Position numbers and translations under genes: made by a program. From positions 1-9,430 of the forward strand of contig CACZRA010000002.1 of NCBI GenBank assembly GCA_902783395.1: DNA of 9,430 nucleotides, read 5' to 3'. The notes under the pieces were generated by a model, which worked only from the letters and a program-made list of their open reading frames with translations, did not search any database and had not been told where the DNA came from. This DNA comes from an uncultured Lachnospiraceae bacterium (lineage in GTDB: Bacteria > Bacillota > Clostridia > Lachnospirales > Lachnospiraceae). Positions within the stretch are counted from its first letter, which is position 1. Every line of letters begins with the position of its first letter. Of this stretch, positions 1 to 5,167 are shown in pieces.

Positions 1-1167
1 AAATTCGTTTATCTCATTATATGCCCGCTGCCAGTCATTTTCACTGCAGAAGCCCTCAAGCCTCTCAACCATCACACGCCCGTACCAGGTACGGTCAAAT
101 ACGGCAATATGGCCGTCCTTGGGAAGCCTCGTCCAGAATCTCCACAGATAATGCCTGTTTTTTTCATGAGGCTCCGGTGAAGCTATGGGATGAACCTCAA
201 AGCCTCTCGGATCAAGAGCCGCCGTCAGCCGTTTAATATTTCCGCCCTTTCCTGCGGCATCCCAGCCCTCATAGGCGACAACAACCGGTATCTTTGCATG
301 GTATATCTCATTATGCAGATCCGAAAGCCTTGTCTGCAGCTCTTTAAGCTCCCTGTCATATTCCTGATCCTCAGTCTTCTGCATGAGATCCACATCGGCA
401 AGCTTCGGCATCTGCTTTAAGGGGAAGGTATTCTGCAGCACCGCTGCCGCACGCCCGGTATTCTGCAGCGCTATGTCTATGCTCTTTACCAGAAGCTCCG
501 TCACCTGAAGCTCCGCCCATTTGCGGTTTTTGGAATCGATGAAATACCAGGGCGCTATAAACTGGTTTGTAGCTTCAAGATATTCGTCATACACATCCAC
601 GCAGTCGTTATAGTGTTTATTCTGCCAATGGTCCCACTTCCCGACCCTCCATGATGTGCTCTTACTCTCCTCAAGCTCCTTCAGGCGTTTCTTCTGCTCT
701 TTTTTTGATATGTGGAAGAAAAACTTTACGACAAGGTATCCGTTGTCCGAGAGCTGTCTCTCAAAGCGTTTTATCGAGGTAAGCTGTCTGTGATAATCCT
801 CCTGCCTGGTATTATCCAGGAGGCGGTTCTTTGTCACTTCATCCATCCAGCTTCCGTCAAAGAAGGAAAACTTTCCCGCTTCGGGGATACGGACGAAATA
901 CCTGTAAAGGAAGGGTCTGCGTAGCTCATCCTCCGATGGCTTCGAAAGCGTCTCGGTCTTATAGAATCTCGGATCAAGATTCTTTATGACCTTCCCCATC
1001 ACGCTTCCCTTTCCTGCTCCGCCCCAGCCATCGAATATTACGAGTACAGGGAGCTTCTTTTCCTTTATGGAAAGCTGCATTCCGTTCAGCGCGGCCCGGG
1101 CCTTCTGCAGCCTTGCTGTCATCTCCTCGTCTTCCGGTTTTTCAGCCTTTACCCAGTCCTTCAGCAT
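1..1167 (-). CDS. pap: Polyphosphate:AMP phosphotransferase (two-domain PPK2), C-terminus off window
   Basis: Translating the minus strand from the ATG at 1167 gives 389 uninterrupted codons to the window edge. The product belongs to the class II PPK2 kinases (PAP), cytosolic enzymes that transfer phosphate from polyphosphate to AMP to make ADP. Two PPK2 units are visible in tandem. The N-terminal unit has a Walker A loop GWGGAGKG near residues 47-54 but FDGSWMDE (103-110) where active units have FDRSWYGR. The C-terminal unit has GWDAAGKGG at 301-309 and an intact FDRTWYGRV at 357-365, so it is the likely catalytic half. Family members are about 470-500 residues, so roughly 80-110 residues are missing to the left. 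The start is supported by a GGAAGGGGG tract just upstream and by the conserved WVKAEK-type N-terminus. The gene sits alone after a terminator at 1247-1266. A TAGAAT hexamer lies at 1228-1233, but I see no convincing -35. Confidence 0.93.
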   Translation of the reverse strand, partial: MLKDWVKAEKPEDEEMTARLQKARAALNGMQLSIKEKKLPVLVIFDGWGGAGKGSVMGKVIKNLDPRFYKTETLSKPSEDELRRPFLYRYFVRIPEAGKFSFFDGSWMDEVTKNRLLDNTRQEDYHRQLTSIKRFERQLSDNGYLVVKFFFHISKKEQKKRLKELEESKSTSWRVGKWDHWQNKHYNDCVDVYDEYLEATNQFIAPWYFIDSKNRKWAELQVTELLVKSIDIALQNTGRAAAVLQNTFPLKQMPKLADVDLMQKTEDQEYDRELKELQTRLSDLHNEIYHAKIPVVVAYEGWDAAGKGGNIKRLTAALDPRGFEVHPIASPEPHEKNRHYLWRFWTRLPKDGHIAVFDRTWYGRVMVERLEGFCSENDWQRAYNEINEF

Positions 1168-1246
1168 AATATACCCCCTTCCGAGCCGGAGCTTCCTCTT
1201 ACGGCTCATATCTGTTGTCGTGACTTTATTCTACCACAAAAATGAA

Positions 1247-1266
1247 CCGGGAGACGCATCTCCCGG
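1247..1266 (-). terminator. Rho-independent terminator at the end of the htrA transcript
   Basis: A perfect 8-bp stem (CCGGGAGA/TCTCCCGG) with the 4-nt loop CGCA on the plus strand. Read on the minus strand, it is followed by TTCATTTTTG (1246-1237), a usable U-tract. On the plus strand the following bases are a poorer tail. It lies 370 bp downstream of the htrA stop, beyond the 79-bp repeat array, and 80 bp upstream of the polyphosphate kinase start. If it is the only terminator, the htrA mRNA carries the whole array in its 3' untranslated region. Confidence 0.7.
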
Positions 1267-1302
1267 CTCAATTTATAACCCTTATTTTTTAAGTAAGACA
1301 CC

Positions 1303-1634
1303 GAACCTGGCGCGACCCGCCAGCATTCTCGGCGGAATTCTGCGAAGCAGAATTTCCAAGGGTCGCTCACTATGATGCACTGAACCTGGCGCGACCCGCC
1401 AGCATTCTTGGCGTAATTCTGCGAAGCAGAATTTCCAGGGGTCGCTCATAGTGATGCATAATCCCCGGCGCGACCCGCCAGCACATTCGGCGTAATTCCG
1501 CGAAGCGGAATTTCCAGGGGTCGCTCACTATGATGCACTGAACCTGGCGCGACTTGCCAGCATTCTCGGCGGAATTCTGCGAAGCAGAATTTCCAGGGGT
1601 CGCTCATAGTGATGCATAATCCCCGGCACGACCC
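1303..1634. repeat. 79-bp tandem array of nested inverted repeats, four full copies plus a partial fifth
   Basis: The outer arm GCGACCC begins at 1312, 1391 and 1470. It recurs as GCGACTT at 1549 and as ACGACCC at 1628, so the period is exactly 79 bp each time. Each full copy closes with GGGTCGC (1360-1366, 1439-1445, 1518-1524, 1597-1603). Inside is a near-perfect hairpin, AATTCTGC-GAA-GCAGAATT, at 1336-1354, 1415-1433 and 1573-1591. In copy 3 (1494-1512) it reads AATTCCGC-GAA-GCGGAATT, a paired change that keeps the stem. A second short stem, CGCC/GGCG, lies between the outer arm and the inner hairpin. The linkers alternate: CACTATG follows copies 1 and 3, CATAGTG follows copies 2 and 4, and these two words are reverse complements. 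The best description is two 158-bp dimers. No open reading frame of note crosses it, and the partial fifth copy abuts the htrA stop codon at 1635-1637. The function is unknown. Confidence 0.93.
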
Positions 1635-3389
1635 CTACTGCCCAGCCGGTCTCTTCCCGAGCTTTACGGATATAGTCTTCTCATCATATCCGCCGTCACT
1701 CTGCTTCTTTATCGTAATATCCACCGTAGCTCCGGCTTCATAATACTGCATCAGATCCTTCAGCTCCTCCATCGAGCTTACAGATTCTCCGTCAAACTTT
1801 ACTATCACATCTCCTCTTTCAAGGCCTGCCTCATCAGCTGCCGAGCCCGACTCGACCTGGGCCACATATATTCCCTCGGGGATATCGTAGGTGCTCGACA
1901 CATCCTGGGTGACATCCACTCCGCCTATCCCGAGATACGACTGCTTATCCTCCGAAGCCTTGGTCTTTGTTTCCTTATTCATGAGCTCGTCTATTATCGG
2001 CTGCACCGCTGAGATCGGTATCGCATACCCCATGCCCTCTACAATGGTCCCGTTTGAGAGCACCTGGCCTGCCTTAGCCTCATTTATCCCTATCAGCTCG
2101 CCTTCCATATTGAGCAGCGCTCCGCCGGAGTTACCGGGGTTTATTGCCGCATCCGTCTGTATGAGCTCATGCGAGCCTGTTGAGAACTCAGCTTCCCTTC
2201 CGAGAGCACTTATTATGCCTGTGGTCGTTGACTGGCCGTATCCCATCGCGTTTCCTATAGCCACGACCTGCTCACCTACCTGGAGTGAATCGGAATCGCC
2301 GAGTGTCGCTATTTTGATCTTGTCCGCTGTATTACCCGAAAGTGAGTTCTTTGCCACCGCTATGACCGCGATATCCGCAGCCTCATCCTGTCCCTTGAGA
2401 TTGGCCTCCGCGGTGCCTCCGTCCACGAACTGCACCGAAAGAGTCGTAGCATCGGATATCACATGCTGGTTAGTCACTATAAGGAGCTCATCATCATTTT
2501 CGCCTACTATGATGCCTGATCCTGCGGACTCGCCCGTTCTCTCTATGGTCTGTCCCCACCAGGTCTGCCCTCTCATCGTCACGGCGTTTGTGATGGCCAC
2601 TACGGCAGGCATCACATCCTCTACTACCTGTGATACGCTCCGTTCGCCGCCCGATGTAGTCGCTATGGCCTCACGAACCTCTTCGTTCTTATCCGCCTTA
2701 TCCGGCTTTTTTGCGGTAGTGGTCGCAACTGTAGTTGAGGATTTCTGGATCTCCTTTGCCTCGGAAAGCGCCGCTACGGCATCGTCCATATCCGAGAGCC
2801 TGTATACCCCGTAGAACGCTCCGGCTGCCGATCCTCCGAGCAGTACGCCCACCAGTATCGCTGCTACTGCCTTTTTCCAGAAGGATTTCTTCTTTCCGCC
2901 GGATGATTTAGGCTTCTGGTTTCCCGGATTGTATCCCGGAGCCCTGTAGTTCGCGTCCTGATAGGATGTATAGTGCGGACGCGACTGGCTGCTGCCGTAG
3001 GAGCTCCCGTATCCTGTCTGTCCGCCGTAAGAGCTTCGGTACCCTCCGCCGTAGCTCCCGGTATTTCCGCTTCCGGGCTGCCTGTAATTTCCCGACGACG
3101 ATGATCCGTATCCTTCACCCTGCGTGCGTCCGTAGCTGCTTCCCGTACGTCCGTATCCGTCATTGCCGCTTCCCGTACGTCCGTACCCATCGCTGCTTCC
3201 TGTGCGTCCGTACCCGTCACTGCTTCCTGTCCCGTAACTGCTGTTATTCGAGTGTCCGTATCCGTCATCCGATCCGGTACCGGCTTCCTCGTATTTATTC
3301 GCCGAGTTGGTTCCGGACGAACCTACATTGGCGTATCCTGTGTCGTAACTGTCGTTTTTTTCTTTGTTGTCATAGCCGTCGTAGTTCAT
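1635..3389 (-). CDS. htrA: HtrA/DegP-family membrane-anchored serine protease with one PDZ domain
   Basis: This is a 584-residue surface quality-control protease of the S1C (trypsin-like) family. Residues 1 to about 167 are Gly/Tyr/Ser/Asn-rich low complexity with tandem GRTGSSDGY-type repeats (about 53-89). A basic patch (GGKKKSFWKK) precedes one membrane segment at about 174-196, so the N-terminal region should be cytoplasmic and the protease external. A linker with Thr and Lys leads to the protease domain. The catalytic triad is visible: His309 in TNQHVI, Asp339 in AADIAV and Ser421 in GNSGGA. One PDZ domain covers about 485-564 (YLGIGG to the AGLERGDVIVKFDG core). I chose the ATG at 3389 because AGGAGG lies 10 nt upstream at 3400-3405. 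An in-frame ATG at 3446 would add 19 atypical residues and would place that ribosome binding site inside the gene. It lies 130 bp downstream of the carrier-protein gene on the same strand with no terminator between, so some co-transcription is possible. Confidence 0.95.
   Translation of the reverse strand: MNYDGYDNKEKNDSYDTGYANVGSSGTNSANKYEEAGTGSDDGYGHSNNSSYGTGSSDGYGRTGSSDGYGRTGSGNDGYGRTGSSYGRTQGEGYGSSSSGNYRQPGSGNTGSYGGGYRSSYGGQTGYGSSYGSSQSRPHYTSYQDANYRAPGYNPGNQKPKSSGGKKKSFWKKAVAAILVGVLLGGSAAGAFYGVYRLSDMDDAVAALSEAKEIQKSSTTVATTTAKKPDKADKNEEVREAIATTSGGERSVSQVVEDVMPAVVAITNAVTMRGQTWWGQTIERTGESAGSGIIVGENDDELLIVTNQHVISDATTLSVQFVDGGTAEANLKGQDEAADIAVIAVAKNSLSGNTADKIKIATLGDSDSLQVGEQVVAIGNAMGYGQSTTTGIISALGREAEFSTGSHELIQTDAAINPGNSGGALLNMEGELIGINEAKAGQVLSNGTIVEGMGYAIPISAVQPIIDELMNKETKTKASEDKQSYLGIGGVDVTQDVSSTYDIPEGIYVAQVESGSAADEAGLERGDVIVKFDGESVSSMEELKDLMQYYEAGATVDITIKKQSDGGYDEKTISVKLGKRPAGQ
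3123..3233 (-). repeat. In-frame degenerate tandem repeat inside the htrA N-terminus
   Basis: Successive 27-30 nt units encode GRTGSSDGY, GRTGSSDGY, GRTGSGNDGY and GRTGSSY, corresponding to residues about 53-89 of the protease. At the DNA level the plus strand shows repeated CCGTACGTCCGTA-like blocks around 3143-3220. Units differ by whole codons (9, 9, 10 and 7 residues), so length changes stay in frame. This is consistent with slippage or recombination in a disordered segment. Confidence 0.85.
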
Positions 3390-3419
3390 ATCATTTATTC
3401 CTCCTAATGCTTGTCCACC

Positions 3420-3490
3420 GCCGCATGCGGCTGCGCATCTCCGCATCTGCGTTATAATATGTTATACTCCGTAACTGTGACACAATTGTG
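3420..3490 (-). promoter_or_regulatory. htrA upstream region with palindromes and candidate -10 elements
   Basis: Between the carrier-protein stop and the htrA ribosome binding site, the minus strand has overlapping -10-like words (TATAAC, TATTAT, TATAAC) at 3451-3466. No clear -35 lies at 16-18 bp, so the promoter call is tentative. A 10-bp palindrome CACAATTGTG lies at 3481-3490, with direct TGTGA half-words on the plus strand at 3476-3480 and 3487-3491. That is where an operator could sit, but I cannot assign a regulator. A 12-bp perfect palindrome GCCGCATGCGGC is at 3420-3431. On the minus strand ATGCGG and CCGCAT nearby can form a short leader hairpin 15 nt before AGGAGG. Confidence 0.35.
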
Positions 3491-3519
3491 AAGAGAAAAT
3501 CATAAATCTGTGTTCGATC

Positions 3520-3744
3520 TCATCCCTTAAGTCTTTGTACAAGAGCGTAGATCGCTTCGGCGCTGTTGAAGTTTGCCGGAACTATCTCCGCAGCGGGTAT
3601 CGAGATATCATATTCATCATCCAATGTGCTTATCAGCTGTATGATATCGAAAGATGTGAAAATCTTACCGTCGATAAGGTTCTTTGTTTCGGAATAATCC
3701 ACGTCATCCCTTACGTCTTCAAGTATCCTGATCAGTTCTTCCAT
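3520..3744 (-). CDS. Acyl/peptidyl carrier protein, DltC-like, with altered DSL motif
   Basis: A 74-residue acidic protein with the size and four-helix pattern of phosphopantetheine carriers. It should carry a thioester-bound substrate in the cytosol for the neighbouring DltA-like ligase. The attachment site is seen as FTSFDIIQLI, with Ser31 the expected phosphopantetheine serine. The usual DSL is TSF here: the Asp before the Ser is replaced by Thr and the Leu by Phe. A helix II pattern (DIIQLISTLDDEYDI) follows and suits interaction with an adenylating enzyme. The ATG at 3744 is chosen because AGGAGG at 3754-3759 is 9 nt upstream. An in-frame ATG at 3810 would add 22 non-ACP residues containing that site. 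The gene is separated from the other Dlt-like genes by a plus-strand polymerase gene. Identity as a carrier protein is firm, but the loaded substrate is not known. Confidence 0.88.
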   Translation of the reverse strand: MEELIRILEDVRDDVDYSETKNLIDGKIFTSFDIIQLISTLDDEYDISIPAAEIVPANFNSAEAIYALVQRLKG

Positions 3745-3801
3745 ATAGGTTTCCCTCCTTCTGCCTTTTGTCCCTGACAAATGAAAATACTTTTGCCGAT
3801 T

Positions 3802-3837
3802 ACTATACATTATATGATCCGTATGTCAAAAGTCCAA
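3802..3837 (-). promoter_or_regulatory. Promoter(s) for the carrier-protein gene
   Basis: Two overlapping sigma-A-like promoters are seen on the minus strand. One is TTGGAC (3837-3832), 17-bp spacer, TATAAT (3814-3809). The other is TTGACA (3829-3824), 16-bp spacer, TATAGT (3807-3802). Both point to the ATG at 3744 and give a short leader ending in AAGGAGG. The second has a perfect -35, the first a perfect -10. Confidence 0.72.
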
Positions 3838-3866
3838 TTTTGATTTGATACGGTTTATGGTAAAAT
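3838..3866 (+). promoter_or_regulatory. Promoter for the Wzy-like gene, extended -10
   Basis: TTTTGA at 3838-3843, a 17-bp spacer and TAAAAT at 3861-3866, with TGG immediately before the -10 (3858-3860), the extended -10 form. It directs transcription into the plus-strand membrane protein. Its -35 begins at the base next to the -35 of the opposing promoter (3832-3837), so the two polymerases would bind back to back. Confidence 0.6.
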
Positions 3867-3898
3867 GATAAAAAATCCGGAAAGGAGAGTCTTTCAGT

Positions 3899-5167
3899 TT
3901 GCCGCAATCAGCCAGTAAGATCATAAAGAATTACATATGCATGATATATCCCGCTTTTACGCTGATCTATTTTCTGTACCTTTTCTTCAGCGGGATAAGA
4001 ACCGGGATAACGATGACCTTCCTCCTGGTGCTGGGAGTCATCGGGCTTTTTCTTCTGGGATATATTACGGTAAAAACTACCGAGGATAAGGTATTCGGGC
4101 TCTATGTCCTGTACAATCTTCTGTCAGGTATCTGGTGTGTATACTTCGGGATCCCGGCCGGAGTTTTCATAGGAGAGATCTCGACGACACTGCTTCCCAT
4201 GATGCTCTACTATGCCGGCAGGGGCTTCGATGAAGAATATGCCGCGAAATACTACCACGGCTTTATAATCGCCGCCCTGCTCATGGGCGCTATAGGTGCC
4301 ATATTCTATATCTGGGCGCCGCAGTTCTACATCGACTTTTCGTATGTCAATGAATTCATCTCAAAAGCCGATGCCCCCACAATGAGGGTGCGTATGAATT
4401 CGCTTATCGGCTCCGGCCCCATGGGCTGCTTTGTTGCCTACTCCATGTGCGCTTCCGCGTATTTCCTCCGCAAAGATGACCGGAAGAGCAAGATCACGGG
4501 ACTGGTTTATATTATCCTCTCGATCCTGTTTTCATTTATGGCAAATCAAAGATCGGCGATGTTCTGCATCATCCTGATGCTCGTATTCTTTAACCTGGTG
4601 GATTTTATCATCGACAGGAAGAGACCAATGAAATATCTGTGGGCTGAGATCGCGGCTGTAGCCGCGCTGCTTTTGGGGATATTCATATTCGCAAGGGGAG
4701 TTTTCGAAAAATTCTGGATAAGGCTCGCCTCCATCCCCGACGGCTTCGGCGAAAGATCCGAGACATGGGTCGCGGCTGTAAACAACATGGAGAATTTCTG
4801 GATCGGCGACGGACTCGGAAGCCACGGACACCGTGCCGTCGATTACCAGATGTACATAGTGGCTGACGGCGGGCTCGTCAAGCTGTATGCCGAGATGGGC
4901 CTTATCGGAACTTCACTGATCATCTTCGTTGCGGCACTGGTCTATATAAAATCATGCCGGACCGGGCGCGCCGCACAGGCCGCTGCCGCCGGTGATACAA
5001 AAAGAAAGCTGAGCCTTGTGGTTCCCGAGCTTGCGATCATCACCTCCGCCATACTGATGTCGATAGGCTCAAACGTGCTGGAGATCGAACTCTGCGCCCC
5101 CATAGCGTATTTTGCCCTCGGAAGAGCCGTGAAGCTGCTCAACGAGGACAAGATCACCGAAGGCTAA
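3899..5167 (+). CDS. O-antigen ligase/polymerase-like polytopic membrane protein (Wzy/WaaL type)
   Basis: A 422-residue protein with about ten to twelve hydrophobic segments, for example about 15-31, 38-57, 67-90, 119-139, 173-191, 199-215, 219-238, 247-265, 334-350 and 376-394. The pattern fits the Wzy_C/O-antigen ligase family: NQRSAM (216-221) at the start of a membrane helix, then a hydrophilic loop with ERSETW (285-290), GDGLGSHGH (303-311) and GGLVKLYAEMGLIG (324-337). Such proteins polymerise lipid-linked oligosaccharide repeats or ligate glycans at the outer membrane face. Sequence alone does not say which. The start is TTG at 3899 with AAGGAG at 3882-3887, 11 nt upstream. The first in-frame ATG, at residue 15, has no ribosome binding site. 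It is transcribed away from the carrier-protein gene and its last 14 bp overlap the 3' end of the opposing ligase gene. This position among Dlt-like genes suggests its polymer is the acceptor of the modification (inference). Confidence 0.82.
   Translation: MPQSASKIIKNYICMIYPAFTLIYFLYLFFSGIRTGITMTFLLVLGVIGLFLLGYITVKTTEDKVFGLYVLYNLLSGIWCVYFGIPAGVFIGEISTTLLPMMLYYAGRGFDEEYAAKYYHGFIIAALLMGAIGAIFYIWAPQFYIDFSYVNEFISKADAPTMRVRMNSLIGSGPMGCFVAYSMCASAYFLRKDDRKSKITGLVYIILSILFSFMANQRSAMFCIILMLVFFNLVDFIIDRKRPMKYLWAEIAAVAALLLGIFIFARGVFEKFWIRLASIPDGFGERSETWVAAVNNMENFWIGDGLGSHGHRAVDYQMYIVADGGLVKLYAEMGLIGTSLIIFVAALVYIKSCRTGRAAQAAAAGDTKRKLSLVVPELAIITSAILMSIGSNVLEIELCAPIAYFALGRAVKLLNEDKITEG

Noticed and set aside
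986..1375. Plus-strand frame of 129 codons running into the repeats
   Set aside because: It is antisense to the polyphosphate kinase gene and its tail is only repeat sequence, with no protein family signal.
1303..1634. CRISPR array
   Set aside because: The whole 79-bp period is repeated with no unique spacers, each unit is internally palindromic and about twice the usual repeat length, and no cas genes are present.
1303..1634. Replication origin iterons or phage attachment site
   Set aside because: No replication initiator, DnaA-box cluster, integrase or tRNA gene is nearby.
1891..2814. Long plus-strand open frame antisense to htrA (307 codons)
   Set aside because: It mirrors the confirmed protease coding frame, gives a Ser/Pro/Ala-rich product with no domain, and has no ribosome binding site.
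3420..3431. Palindrome GCCGCATGCGGC as a terminator for the carrier gene
   Set aside because: The palindrome has no loop and no T-tract on either strand, so it does not have terminator form.
3390..3446. Upstream ATG extending htrA by 19 residues
   Set aside because: The extension would contain the AGGAGG and is encoded by the palindromic leader. The ATG at 3389 has ideal spacing.
3745..3810. Upstream ATG extending the carrier protein by 22 residues
   Set aside because: The extension contains the ribosome binding site, overlaps the promoter region and is basic, unlike carrier-protein N-termini.
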